From Rhytidiadelphus loreus (lineage: Eukaryota > Streptophyta > Bryopsida > Hypnales > Hylocomiaceae): a stretch of DNA of 64,000 bases. Under the pieces are notes generated by a model. That model searched no databases, was not told where the DNA came from, and saw only the letters and a program-made list of their open reading frames with translations. Positions 11,641 to 26,400 of the stretch are shown in pieces; within the stretch, counting starts at the first letter, position 1; the number at the start of each line of letters is the position of its first letter. A program made the translations under genes and the position numbers. The stretch lies in the NCBI GenBank assembly GCA_947034895.1, contig OX344761.1:25308863-25372862 (forward strand). The letters run 5' to 3'.

Positions 11641-13344
11641 TTTTGGAAATTTGAATAATACTATTTAAAAATCTAATTGGTCAAGGTTAGTTTATAAAAT
11701 ATTTCCAAACATTAGTGAGATGCTATAAGTCAAACTCAAAGATTCTTGTATTTCCTTTGACTTCTACTTCTATTACTACTACTAATTACATCCCTTCAAA
11801 TTTAATTTCTTAAGTCACTCAAGAATTTGAAGTACAAAAGAAAAGATATAATTAGAGATTTGAAGTTGATTTGGAGTTTATTCAACTTTGAAAGTTGCAT
11901 GAAAAAATTGTGAAATATATTCCATCAGATTAATTGCAACCTTTAAAATTTAGATGAACATTCAATTTCAAAGACCTTTTAATAAGTATTGTATCTGGTG
12001 ATTAGAATTGACAAAAGACATTTCTAAAAATAGATGTTGTTTTTGGAAAATGGTGTTCTTAAAATTACAAGAAAAATTATGCAAGATTTAAAAAAAATTC
12101 ACACATTTTTTGAATCACACTTACTAACTTTAATTAATTCTTTTGGCAAGAACATTGAACCTAACTACTGGATACAATATTAGAGTCTTTTCTATCATAT
12201 ATAGCATAACATTCATTGACTCACATTCTCAAAATATAATTTACTTCATGAAATGCTCACAAGGAGGTAGTACACACTTGTTGTTATCCTAAACTATTGA
12301 TTAATTATACAATTGCAAATGGGTAAACCAAATTTTTTTGGCTCTAAATACAATTTTTTTGATAGAGTTTTTCTAAAAAGAACCCTAGCATTGTAATCTC
12401 TTTACTATGGCACTTACTTCTACTTTATTGACATCTAATTATAATTTATTGACTTTACAACAAATTAGACACGTATCTTATTACAATTTCTAACCTCTAA
12501 TTGTAATTTAAAGCAATATATTTATGTCAACAAATCACTTTATTTATTTTCTAGAATATCAAATTATCTTCAAAAAATAAAGCTTGACAAATGCTTAAAA
12601 TATAATTGTTCTCTAAGATTATTTTTTTTATAAATTTTTGAGTGGCTATACCTAGAATTACTTTAAACACACTTACTCCACATGCATGGTAGTTTATAAT
12701 TAAAGCCATTGAATCTAGTCTTAGAATAATTTGTAAATATCTATTCCATAATATTTGCTTAAAAGACACACTATCAATAGTTGTTTGTACTTTTATCAAC
12801 AATTTAAAAATATATATTTTTCAAAGAAAAGATGTGTGCATTGCATTTTCAAAAAGTTTGTGAAATCAAAATTCAGAAATCCATCAAGATTATTTTTCTA
12901 TGAGTGATTACTTAAAAAAATTGAAATGAATATAAAAAATTCCAAAATATGAAATTTGAGTTTTGAAGTAATAAAACTGAACATGATTGATAGGACTATA
13001 TTGTATTCAATAAATACAATGTAGGGCCCTTTTGTAGAGATTGCTACCCAATCATTTAGTAAGTGAATGGATTAATATCCTCTATATTTATATATTTTTG
13101 GAATATGCTAGATTACAATCAATATGGTGTTGTCATTCATATCCCACATCTTGTATATGTACCCATCAATAGCACCTATATTAGCATTCCATATAATATC
13201 CATATATATTATGTATATCATATCCATATGTATTACATATATATTTCATATATTATACCTATATCAAAGTTGTTTTGTTTTTTGGAGGTGAGTAGGTGAA
13301 TTGCATGTTTTACTTATTTATTTTTGATTTGCATGGGTGGTTAA

Positions 13345-14262
13345 CTCCTAAGTTCTTTGACTATATTTTCAACAAAAATGCTCTAAAATCGCCATTTCTA
13401 GTACAAGTACTACATTTTAGAAAAAAAACATTTTTGGACACTTGTAATGATAGGATCTTGTAATATGCTAGTTTTAAAAGATGTAAAATTTATTTTAGAA
13501 ATTTCCACAGTGTAGATTGCAAGATATATTAGTATTTCAAGTGACAAAAATCCTTCTTTTGGCTTTGCAAAAAATTAGGTAGGTACACTTCACAAAGTCA
13601 CGTTTATATGAAAAAATGTCCAAAATGGTAGTGCCTCTTTGGATTCATTCTTCAAGGAAAGTTGTGAAAAAATTCAGATCATTTGGAATTGTACAACATA
13701 TAGGAAAAAAATAGTAACTAAAGTAGAAAGAAGTAAAGAATGAATCCAAAGAAGATTTTTTTTCTTTGAGAATTTAGTTATAGAATTGAAAAATTCCAAT
13801 TCCAATGGTTGAAATGTTGTAATGAACAATCTACATCATATGATTTTATTTTTTTCTAAAAATATTGAAAATTGAGTAAAATAAAGGACTTTAAAGTTTA
13901 TTTTACAATAAAGAATCCATAACTACCCACAAACTAAAACTCCTCATAAGTTTCATCTCATTAATCAAATGGAATAATTCAAAGCTTCCCATGTATATAT
14001 AAATCTAGAAAACCAATTTCAAATATTTGTTCATGATAAAAGTGATTTTTTCAAATCTACCAAAACTGCCTAGTTGGTGAAAAAAACTACATATCATACA
14101 ATAACTTATGAACCACGCAATTAGATATTATGAAAATTGTTTGGCCTTAAAGCTACTTCTTGTCCTATGTTGTGTAAAAAATTCAAAGAAAAAAATCTCC
14201 ATTTATAGTGAGCTCTCCAAAATTTCTATATTGCCTAAAAATGCAACTTGGTCCTTTAGGGG
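13345..14262 (-). mobile_element. TTAA-flanked TIR element, copy B
   Basis: About 918 bp bounded by TTAA on both sides (13341-13344 and 14263-14266). The right end GGTCCTTTAGGGG is the exact reverse complement of CCCCTAAAGGACC at 39604. The left end CTCCTAAGTTCTTTG is more diverged. An internal block near 13965-13990 matches, inverted, a block in the 39.6-kb copy. It has no transposase and is therefore non-autonomous. TTAA targets with CCC-starting termini are typical of piggyBac elements, but this assignment is inference. Confidence 0.6.
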
Positions 14263-14266
14263 TTAA

Positions 14267-16190
14267 TTAATTGATAAGATTTATGTATGTTTCTTTTGAG
14301 GGGATAATGTTCAATAAATACAATGTTGATTGTCAAATAGCCTATTATTAATAGTTATGTATGATCTTATGTACAATGCTTTGAGTTGAAATATATATAT
14401 ATGACAATACTAAATTCATTGAAAATGTATTCTTTTGGTTTGGTGTAAAAATTATTGAAGCTTAAAAATTGGAAAAATTCCAACTTTGTTTATGAAAATA
14501 AAGTTCCTACATTGTAGGTTGATAAAACCATGAAGTTTTACTAGGGCTTTGTGTTGTTTTGCACAAACATTGATGACTATGTTGCAAATAAGAGATTCAA
14601 TTCTCATTTTTTATTATTTGTTATCTATCCTTTAGAAAAAATTCCATTGATACCGCAATGGAAGAGACATTGCAAATACACAATCACACACACAATTTTT
14701 AAATTTTTTTTATCCCCCCTTCTTCCACCACCAACCAAAAATCATATTTCATTCAAGCTAAGCCCTCTCTAATATAAATATCATTGACAAAATTAAGAAA
14801 ATAATTGCATTCTTAATGATGGACAATCATAACTATTTTTTACTACCAAATAATCAAAGCTTTTATCAGTGAAATTTTTCATTGATTAGTTGCAAATGAA
14901 TATGATAATTGATTGAAAAACATTTGTAATGAATTGCTAAACTTTAATTGCATAAGTAAGCAAGAAAATGTCAATGCAAGCATTTTCCTAGTTGAAATTC
15001 TAGTCTTTATTACTCACATTGATCATTTACTATTAATTTCATCACTTTAATAATTGGTTGTATCTTTGAACTACCCCCCTTGCAATTTTTGATACTCGTG
15101 TCACAATTATTCTAATTTCAAATAAGTGACATCATGAGCAAAAATCTTAAATCTTTGTATCATAATAAAAAAATGGTTGATGTCACTTTACAACCTCTAT
15201 GACATAAAGTGAGCGTTAAGGATCAAAACTACTTCATGGAGAATCAAGTGGGGCAATCAAAACAATATTTCACATATATTTTGGTTTCATGCATTGTACT
15301 AAGTATGTATTTTATAACCTTGATGATTTATTCCTTACCTTAATGCTTCATAACTTAACACTAAATGCAAATGGTCAAACAACCACTAGACATAAGGTAA
15401 ACCTGCCTATGATAGGCAAACCACCTAATGCAGACATCTAGAAACACCCCCATTATAGTCTTACATCAACCCATTTCAAATTTGAGCTAATAAATGACAT
15501 TAGGACTTCATTAGGGTGGTTAGTGGCTAAAATCAATGCTTTGGGAGATGGTCATGGAGTTATTAGAGATTGTCATAGGAACCTTACACCTTTTTAGTGT
15601 AAACTTGTCAAACAAAGTTATTTTTTTATTTCTTCAATGTGATGGCCACGTTAGGAGATCTTGTATCCATGATAGAAAATGTTATGACTGATTTAGGTGG
15701 TAAGATGGCCATTATGGAAATACCTTTGGTTGATTTGGGGTAGTCTGCAGACTCTTTTGAACTAATTGGGCAACACACTTCCAAAATTTATAGGAAATTC
15801 ATACTTTGTCTAAAAAATACAATTTCAATTGATGTCATCATTCCTCACATTTGTCTTTGTGTGGAAAAAAATGTGAATTTTTTGGCAAATTGTAACACAT
15901 CACACCACTCATTCTCCATGTCATAGGTAGGTTTACTTTAGCTATTTTATTTTTTGGTCATTTTTTTTGGGTTAAAATCTTGCTTCAAATTGGATGCAAA
16001 GTGCAAGCGTAAAATTTGTTGATGCAAATAACAAGTGAATTATACACTTGGAAATTGGACAAAACATTGGATGAAATTGTTGTAAACATTGCAAGAAAAA
16101 CACAAAATTTGCTTAATTTTAGAAGAAAAATAACAAACACAAATAATTACCATGGATGGAAGTACAAAAATGGATGATTATTCTACTTCA
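14267..16190. other. AT-rich intergenic spacer upstream of Fd-GOGAT
   Basis: No supported gene or element. There are short open frames only, none resembling a protein family. A small imperfect palindrome occurs near 15390-15425. Confidence 0.65.
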
Positions 16191-17414
16191 GTTAGTTGTA
16201 CTGTACATGTCATACCCAGAAAAATATCAAAACGAGCCCTGGTTGGCGGGTCGCTGGGATACTTCATCCGCTGATGTTTTCATTCATCCAGATGGATTCG
16301 CCTCGCCGCGTTCTTACTAGCGGCTCAAGTTTTCTGAAAGGTAAAGGATGTAAAGCGGACGATGAAGATCAAATTACATCGAAATAGTTTGAACTTAGTT
16401 GAGAGTATGATGGATGTGTATGGATGATTATCGTTAAATTTAACTTTTCGTCGTGCCCAATTACTTTATTTTTATCACCGAAGGTCATTACTGGCTGCCT
16501 CCTTCCGCCACGTTTCCTACGTTCTCTGACTGATGCTCTGTTCCCATTAGTTCCCATTAGTTCCCTTTCGTTCCCATGCGCTAGGGCGTGTGCTTCCACT
16601 TGTGTTGCACTTTGTCAGTCGCTGCAATTCTATGTGCAGCATGTTCCAGCTGCAGCTTGTTCTTCCTTCAATTCGACTCTTAAATTTCGAAGGTACATGC
16701 GATCGGAATTCCTTCTTGTGAATGCGCTGTGATTCCTTCGTACCGATCGGATGTATGTTACGGGGCGGGATTTGGTAGTGTGTAGCGATTTCACGGCTGA
16801 TTATTCTCTTCGTCGTGCTGATTGTTGTCGAATGGTGGCTGGGTCGGGATCTGTGAGGTGATCGGGTGATCGAGGTGGTTATTGTGGTGATCTTTGGTAT
16901 GTTTTCATCATTCTATTATTTTTCCTAAAGGTAACGGAGTGTAGAAATAGTTTTTTAGGTGGCAGCAGTTCGAAAATTCAGGCTTGCCATGTGTGAAATT
17001 GCTGTCTCTTCATTGTTGTTCAAATGGCGAGCGTGTTGTTGTACCCGAAAATCTTCTGAATTGTGCGGATTAATTATCAGACCTGTGAGGTCTCTTTAAG
17101 GATTGCTCAATTCGAGTCTCTGTACGTCTTGCATTTTGTACTCTATAAATTTTTTGTTTGAGTTGTGTTTGGTGTGGACGTTGGTTTAACTCTTCTGGTT
17201 TTAAATATGAAGTTTCTGAATGTTCACCGAGATTTTCGTTTTTCCTCCTTCGATTCAAAGTTTTTGCACGGTTCTCCTACATATACTAATACTCCAGTTG
17301 ATTTTTGCTTTGTACTAGAGACTTACACGTCAACATCTACGATTAACCTAAGTCTTTTCCTGCAATTGAAGGTTTTGTATGAAGCTGCGGGGTTTTGATT
17401 GAAGATTCGCCATT
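16191..17414 (+). promoter_or_regulatory. Promoter and 5' leader of Fd-GOGAT
   Basis: Composition shifts from AT-rich to gene-like at about 16200. The region includes a small run of TTCCCATTAG-type repeats (16541-16575) and probably the transcribed leader before the ATG at 17415. A leader intron is possible but cannot be proven. No TATA box was assigned. Confidence 0.45.
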
Positions 17415-20400
17415 ATGGCCTTAACCACGAACTTACTCTCTCCGGTAGCGCGGACATTGCTGAATTCCGGTGGATCATTATCACCATTGGTTTCCTCAAG
17501 TACTTCTCGGTCAACATCTTTTTCTTTGCCTCGTGGCGGAGATGATTGGTGGGGTTTTGTTGGTTTGAGGCCTAGTCGGAGCAAGCGACAATCATTTGAT
17601 CGAAGGTTTGTAGAAAGGCTTGCGTCGAGGCCAAGTCGAGGCTGGGGGAATTCATGCGCTCGTGTTTTAGAAAACGCTGCTGTATTAGCATCCAATAAAG
17701 AGGCTGCCAAGTACGAGGTAAATTCACAAATCCTTACCTCTCGATTTGATTACTAGCGTGTAGACTTGGAGCAGACGCTGACGTGGAGGCAGATGCTGCT
17801 TTTTGAAAGTCATTGAATAATTGGTGAGGAGCTCCAAGGAGTGTAAAGAAGAGGACTAGGCTTGTTTCTGGGGTAAGAGCTTGGAATAATGCCAGTTTTT
17901 AGAGTCTCGAATTGTTTGGATGCATCAATTGAGAGAAAGGGGCTATTTCTTGCAGCTGAGAGGTTCAAGATCGATTAATGCTCCAAAGAAGTAATGGGTT
18001 TTAGATTTGCAAAAATTTAGAATTTTATTGATCCTCTCGTCGTTAATTATTGCGTAAACCTTATCAACGTAGTAGTTGCGCACGGTGATCAACTCACGAC
18101 ATGCTTATTCTTCCTGGTTATAGGTTGTGAATCTTGAAGACATTTTGGCAGAACGGGATGCTTGCGGTGTGGGCTTCATTGCTAGTTTAAAGAACGAGGC
18201 CTCACACAAAATTGTCAAGGATGCACTCAAATCGTTAGGATGCATGGAACACCGCGGAGGCTGCCTTGCGGACAACGATTCAGGTGATGGAGCTGGCCTC
18301 ATGACTAGAATTCCATGGGAACTCTTTGACGAATGGTTTAAAGAGCAGGGGCTTCCTCTTCCTGATAGAATCAACACTGCCGTGGGAATGGTGTTCTTGC
18401 CTACTGACTCCGATTTGAGGGCAGCAGCAAAAGCAGGTAACTTGTGCGACTTTGATGTAATATGTACAGATGCGTGCTGTTGAGTCTGCTTGCGGTGACT
18501 CAGAATGTACCTCACTCTGATATGATTCTTGGCTGTGTCCAGTTGTAGAAGGAACCTTAGAGAAGGAGGGCCTTGAGGTGCTCGGATGGCGTGAGGTGCC
18601 AGTGGATGAATCAGTACTCGGAAATATCGCCAGGAAGACATTACCAACTGTGGAACAGGTTTTTGTGAAAGTTACCACGGAACAAGTGGGAGATGACATT
18701 GAGAGAGAACTCTTCATTACGCGAAAACTAATTGAGAAAGCCAAGGAGAAGGAGTCTTGGGGGGAAGATCTCTACTTCTGTTCTTTTTCCACTAGAACAA
18801 TCGTATATAAAGGAATGATGCGTTCCACAGTGGTGGGCATGTTTTATGACGACCTGCACAACGAATCATACGTTACCCCCTTCGCAATCTATCACAGACG
18901 CTTCAGTACAAACACCAGTCCAAGATGGCCCCTTGCACAACCTATGCGGTTCTTAGGTCATAATGGAGAAATTAACACTATACAGGTATTTCTGTGATTG
19001 TCGTTGAGCTCATGTTCAGGATTGCTTGAGTTAGTATTGCTTAATCTGCTAACTACGACCCCCTTAATTGATAATGATGTTATAAAATTTTGTGGTCGTA
19101 GGTATGATCACTATTCTACCTTGAAAAGATATTATGTCGCTCCCAATTTTCTTGTCCTACTGCTGTGTTTGCACTTTGAGCTGTTGCTTGCTCGAACGAT
19201 TCCGCTGAATTCCATCATGTGCATTTCTTGGTCTGGGCAATGTAGGGTAATCTCAACTGGATGCGATCGAGGGAGGCATCCATGACATCTTCTGTTTGGA
19301 AAGGTCGGGAGGAAGACATCCGACCATTTGGGAATGCTAAGGCCTCCGACTCCGCTAACCTTGATATGGTCGCTGAGGTATTAATTTCACCACGGTTTAA
19401 ATCAAATGCTTGTTTATGCAGATACAGAGTAGACCTATTTTCTTCTTTCTAGATTCCCCTTCCATTGCGTTCAGATGCATCACAATATCTCTCGACGGTT
19501 ATGAATGGAATTCTGCGTGGGTAATCGATTTGGACTCTAATTTTGAGATGGCAGTTACTGATGCGAAGTGGACGTAGTCCTGAGGAGACCATGATGATGT
19601 TAGTACCTGAAGCGTACATGAATCACCCTACTCTACAGATCAAGTATCCGGAGGTGAGATGGTCATGTATGTTCATGTTGAGTGATAGGACAGCTTGCAT
19701 ATGAAGAGCTTTAAGTATTTGTTGGACACAACTTACCTCTTACATATCTTTACACGCTTCGTGACGGTTACCTAGAGATGCTAAAGTCATTCTCATTTCT
19801 ACAGGCTATTGACTTCTATGAGTATTACAAAGGCCAAATGGAACCTTGGGATGGACCTGCACTTGTCGTTTTCAGGTAAAGTTGTAGCCTTGTAGGTATG
19901 CTTAATAGTGTCTGAAGTTTTGATCCGGCGTCTGTAGTAAATTGCTTGCTTATCGGACCAGTAGTAGAATTGTTGCCATCTACTTAGCTCAGATGTAATA
20001 TGTTTGCAGCAATGGGAGAACTGTAGGAGCTTGTTTGGATCGGAACGGACTTCGTCCTGCTCGATTTTGGCGAACAAAAGATGACATTATTTATGTGGCA
20101 TCTGAGGTAGCTTTCAGCTGTACGACTTATTTCTTTCTTCTTGCTAGTTTTCTTCTATGTTGGTATAATCAAAATATCCAGTATCTGTTTACGCGATGGA
20201 TGAATTAAGGACTTTCTTGGAGCAAGTTGTGATCGATTTGTTAAGATCACGGTAAAGTTAAACTTGCAGAAATCCTAATTTTCTCTGCAACTTGGCCGGA
20301 TTTTCATATTCAAGGATTACATGGGATTGCTCTAAACGTTTTTTAGAGCTTTGAATGTGTTCACTTGTATGAGCTTGGGATTTCTCTGTGTCAGAATAAC

Positions 20401-23400
20401 CAACCGTGCAGATAAAGTCCTCGTCAAGTTTTACGAGTCGTGAATTCCACCATCGCGCGTAGATTGATCTACTTTTCGCGGATGTAAATGCTAACGTTGT
20501 TTGTATCTTGTGTCAGGTTGGTGTGATGGATATAGACGATGCTGACATAGTTTTGAAAGGTCGTTTAGGACCAGGGATGATGATCTCAGCGAATTTGGAG
20601 ACTGGCGAGGTATATGACGAACGCCAACTATGTAGGTCCTACTATTTTTTTTTTTTTTTTCAGGAGTGAGTAACAGTTACATCGATGAGTACTGGACCTT
20701 TGGACTTTTATGAAAGGAATTAGATACTAAGAAATTTTTGGGATGGTTTAGAATTAGGAGGTGTTTGCAGCCACGTTTTGTGGGGAATTCATGTGTGCCT
20801 ATTTGCCCTTATACAGCTTTACGAAAATACTGAAGTAAAGAAACGAGTCGCCAATGCAAAGCCCTACGGTAAATGGTTTTTAGAAGGGAGCAGAGCCTTG
20901 GAGGCAGCGAGTTATGCGTCATCGTCTGAACTGACCATCGAGGCCTTATTCAAGCAACACCAGTGAGTTTAACTCTCTGTATAACTCGAAGATTTTATAA
21001 TTGGATTTTCAATGTGCCTTGTAATGAGAGAAAAAGGCAATACCAGTATTTTCTTAAGCCGAGGAGAATGAAGAGGATCGCGTGTTAATATTTCCTGAAA
21101 AATCCTAACATTGCGATGTCTGTGGCAAGAACTTTGATAGAATCGAATAACGTTTCTTTCTGAGTCTACGGTGGATTGCATGGTCGATGCAGATGCTTTG
21201 GTTACTCCACCGAGGATGTGCAAATGGTCATTGAGAACATGGCATCACAGGGAAAGGAACCCACCTTCAGCATGGGTGATGATACCCCTATGGCTGTCCT
21301 GTCGCAGAAGTCACAGTGGTTGTATAACTACTTCAAGCAGCGATTTGCTCAGGTTACCAATCCTGCCATAGATCCACTGCGAGAGGGGCTTGTCATGTCG
21401 CTTGAGATTGCCGTTGGCAAGAAAGAGAATCTGCTCGAAGTCGGCCCCCAGAATGCAGCCCAGGTGTGCTTATAGCTCTTTTGCTTTAGCCTTGGTTGAG
21501 GACGTCTCCGTATCTGTATCTTGAAGTTGAAGTTGAGAGGAAATAACGATGAATTAAGGAAGTCAGCTTTAAAACGCTTTCTAGGATATTTGATGCCATC
21601 AATCGATCTGAATTGCTTATTCTTGATGTTTCGAAAATTGCATTTTCTGTGCTCGTGTAGGTGACTCTTTTGAGTCCAGTGCTCAACGAAAATGAGTTGG
21701 GTATATTAAAGGCAGATCATGTCCTGAAGGCCAAGACATTGCCGATCTTTTTCAATATTACCAAAGGTATACCTGGAACGCTTCAAACGGCGCTAGACAG
21801 CTTATGTAAAGCTGCAGATGATGCTGTTCGTGCTGGCTCTCAGCTTCTCATCCTCAGTGATCGCACCAATCTTCTTGTACGTGCTTCTGTTCTTGCCTGT
21901 TTCATAGATGCGTACAAGTCCGTCGTCAGTTTCATCTCCTAAATGGTTTTCCACAATTTGATCTTATGCAGCATAGGGAAACTTCTATTTTTGATTAGAT
22001 TATGCAAAGTACAACAGGAGATCCCGAATACTTGCGTTGAAACATGATAAATTCCTGGACATTACTTGTTTTGTATACATACTTTCTTACCATGTTTCCA
22101 ATCTGACTTGTTTAAACATCTAGGACCCTGAAAAGCCCGCCATTCCACCACTTCTGGCGGTTGGTGCAGTTCATCACCACCTCATTTCCAATGGATTGAG
22201 AATGTCAGCTAGCATCATCATCGAGACTGCGCAGTGCTTTAGTACACATCATTTCGCTTGTCTCATTGGCTATGGTGCAAGGTTAGTGGTTATGTATCTA
22301 CCTCATAAATCTTTTTGCTTCTCGATGATTTGCGGTTCAGTACTCTCAGGAGCCCCACTATCAAAACTGGATGCCACTAATTGGAATGGAATGGTTGTCA
22401 CTTTGAACATATTTCCGATGGCTGAAACAAATAGCAGTAATGCGTATGAAGTACCAACATCAGCTTACTGCCAGGGCTATGCAATGCTGATTTCTTCCAG
22501 TGTGTTAATACATCTCTCCTAATTAATAGAATCGATGTAGTGATTCATGTTCTCTTTGTACTCACCAACAGTGATCTTGGGACCTGCTTGATTTGTGATT
22601 TGCGCAGTGGCATTTGTCCATACTTGGCTTTGGAGACGTGTCGACACTGGCAGGGGAGTACCAAAACAGTAGCCTTGATGAAGAATGGAAAAATCCCTAG
22701 ACTTTCTATCGAACAAGTTCAAGCAAACTACTTTAAGGTATTTAGCATTCTGGGAGAGAGTTAAGAGAGTAACAGTGGCAGACGTAAAGGTGAAATTTGT
22801 GAGTTGTTAACATTGTCAATGTCTAAGCTAACTGAAGGTTGCAATGTATGCAGGCTGCCAAAATAGGCCTTCTGAAGATTCTATCAAAAATGGGCATATC
22901 TCTGATGACGAGGTAAAATGTTTGAAATCTCTGGGAAGCACATGGGGGGGAAAATGATTTGTGTCTGTTTTTCTAGCATCTGTGCACGATAAGGAAAGAC
23001 CTAAAACCTTTGCGAACTATTGAGTTCATGTAAATTAAACTATCACGTACTTGTTTGGGATCTTTATATTGTCTTTCTCTTGCATTGTGACATACTCCTA
23101 TGATGACCAGTAATTTGTATGCATGAAAACTTTAATGAATCTGTTTGTGAGAATGCAGCTATCATGGTGCCCAAATTTTTGAGATTTATGGGTTGGGCCA
23201 TGAGGTTGTGGATACTGCTTTTCGGGGCAGTGTATCTCGCATAGGTGGTTTAACGCTTGATGAGGTACCAAATATGATTGTATCCAGAGTTTACTTTTTG
23301 ACGAGTTTGTTCCAGGCTCAATTGATTATAGAGATGGCTGCATCCCTTGTGATCCATAATCCATAGGCTCACCAATAATTCCGAATAGATTGAATTTTGT

Positions 23401-26400
23401 AGAGCATTAATGTATTTACACTTCGATGCCTGAGAGCAGGTGGCTTGGGAAACTGTATCATTCTGGTTGAAAGGTTTTGGTGAAGAATCTGCAAGAAAGC
23501 TGAAAAATGATGGCTTTATCCAATCTAGACCTGGTGGTAAGTCAGGCAGTTTTCTCGTCATTGGGTCAACGTTGCATATCATTGTGGCAAATTGCCTTAT
23601 GGATACAAAGAAACATGATATCGTCATGGCTGAGTTTTTGTGATTCTTATCGTATGGTTCTTGATGAGTTCCTCCGCTGTTTTCCTGGAGATGATGTAAA
23701 ACTTTATATATCCACCGTTCTTTGATTGGTGGAGGAATCAGTTGATAATATCAACTTTGATGATCACAAATCAATTGTTCATAATTGTTCTTAATCGTTA
23801 TAGAGTATCATTCGCTAATTGCTTGCAATTGAATGTTGCAGGTGAGTATCATGGAAACAATCCAGAGATGTCAAAGCTACTTCACAAGGCAGTCAGGGAA
23901 GGGAATAGGGATGCGTATTCAGTGTACCAGGAGTACCTTACCAAGAGGCCTGTTAATGTACTTTCTTTCTCTTGAAGATTTCGTCTGATTATTTTGAATC
24001 GATGCACGTGGCGTATGTAGTCATCTACAGCAGTTTCTATTGATCATCTGGAAAATAATAATAGTAATAATAATGAGGAATTAGTACAATAAATTCTTGG
24101 CCAACCTCGTGTCTCCTTCTCAGGTTCTTCGTGATCTGCTCGAGTTTAAGTCGGACAGAAATCCCATTCCTGTTGAGGATGTCGAATCAGCTTCGAACAT
24201 TGTAGCCCGATTCTGTACGGGGGGCATGTCGTTGGGCGCCATTTCTAGAGAAACGCATGAAGTTATTGCCGTAGCCATGAACAGAATAGGAGGAAAATCC
24301 AATTCTGGAGAAGGCGGCGAGGTATGAAGAAAAAATCTTCCATTTCAACGATCTCTAGCCATGTCAATCACCCAGTATTACATGTCGGGACTCGAGAAGT
24401 AAAAAACTAGTATCGTGTGGATCCTCTCCTATACTTGGGTTGCTTAACTCCAATTTCTGTGTGCTGACGCTCAAAATTTGCAAAACATTATGCAATTTAG
24501 AGACCGTATATTATTTTGTGATCAAACTCTGAATTGATAGTGTTACAAGATAAATAACATGGAAGCGGGGGGGTTTGTTGCCAGGATCCTGTAAGATGGA
24601 AGCATCTAGATGACGTGGTAGATGGTTTTTCGCCCTTGCTTCCTCATCTTAAAGGATTGGAGAACGGGGATCATGCATCCAGTGCCATTAAACAGGTTTG
24701 TGGACACCTTGACCTTACTCCCGTCCAGCTACAGTCGTTGGGATATCTTTAAGGCTAGAGTCAATTGTGAATGAATTGAAGTTGAAGGCTGCGCCCAAGC
24801 CTTGTGGGTTCCATGCTTCTGTACTTACCTGGCGTTGCTCTTGTTGCATAACTTACGACTAATGGCTGATTGATCTAATTTGCAGGTTGCTTCGGGGCGC
24901 TTTGGTGTGACTCCTACATTTCTGGCCAATGCAGATCAATTAGAAATCAAAATAGCTCAGGGTGCTAAACCAGGAGAAGGTGGACAACTTCCTGGGAAAA
25001 AAGTTAGTGCGTATATCGCTTCTTTGCGTAATTCAAAGCCTGGTGTCCCTCTCATCTCTCCCCCGCCACATCACGATATTTACTCCATTGAAGACCTTGC
25101 TCAGCTTATTTTTGATCTTCACCAGGTAATTACTTTCTACGTGTTTTCTGGCCGTTGTGCTTTGACAATGTGGTTCCTGTGACTATTGCCTCGTCGAATC
25201 CCGTTCTAGTTCTTAGTCAAGGACTGTGACAGGTTAACCCCAAGGCGAAAGTCTCGGTGAAGCTCGTAGCAGAAGTTGGAATCGGTACAGTGGCTTGCGG
25301 GGTTGCTAAAGCCAACGCAGATATAATACAGGTATTCTCCTCGAAGTTTTAAAGACTCGATGTTATACGTTACCAAGTTTCTTTTGGTTATTCGCTTAAA
25401 ATTTTTTCAAAGACATCTAGAATTTTATTTTGCAAAGGAATTATTTGAGATTACAACAAGTGAACACCACTTACTTGCACTTGAGAAAGTGGGCTCTGAC
25501 GCTCTTCGTTTGTCACTTGGTTTCATTGAGTTCTACTCGAAAGGTCTGAGTTTTATGGAGACAAGACTTGGACATGTTACTTTGGTTGCAAAGTAGTCGC
25601 CGACTTAACGATTATTGGAGACCATTAATAATCATGTGGTCTCCAATAATCCTTGAGTCAAGAATCAGTTATCTCAGCATGCTCGAAGTGGATTCTCATT
25701 TGTTCACCATGTACTGCTGGCTATGTGGAACAGATTTCAGGATATGATGGAGGGACAGGAGCCAGCCCCATCAGCTCGATCAAGCATGCTGGGGGTCCTT
25801 GGGAGCTTGGTCTCACCGAAACTCATCAGGTTGTTGACTGTATTTTGACCTGAGTCTTTTGCCATGAGTTCAATATTCAGGCATTTAATAGGCTTGCAAT
25901 TATTGAGAGCTCTCATACGGTATATGACTTGTTCATTTGCAGCTCAAACTGACTGGTGAACCCTTCATCTATGTCATGTATAATAAATTTAATTCTCATA
26001 GGAAATTCTCTGACTACCGTAGTAGGATTCTCTTGCAAAGGAATTATTTGAAATCCTCTGACATGATCCACGACTGATTTGATGGCAGGATTTGCTTAAG
26101 AATGGTCTCAGGGAAAGAGTAATGCTCAGAGTAGATGGAGGCTTCAAGAGTGGAGTCGATGTGATGATCGGAGCGGCGATGGGAGCAGATGAATATGGGT
26201 TTGGTACTGTTGCTATGATTGCTACAGGTTGCATTATGGCGCGTATTTGCCACACCAACAATTGCCCCGTTGGAGTTGCTAGCCAGGTAATGCATAGCCG
26301 CATCGGGTACTTTCCGATATGCATTTTTCGTTTAAGAATTAATGAAAGTCTTTTAAATCAGGGGTATTTCTTCTTACCTGTTTGAGAAAAGTTCATTTGT

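Larger units (their letters stand above)
9106..13340. other. AT-rich intergenic spacer with repeat remnants
   Basis: No convincing coding frame on either strand. Recognisable pieces are listed separately: a degenerate GATAC/GGTAC-rich stretch (10795-10925) and a remnant of the TTAA-flanked family (about 11375-11640). Around 13080-13260 is a low-complexity ATAT/CATA tract. The remainder shows nothing definable. Confidence 0.65.
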
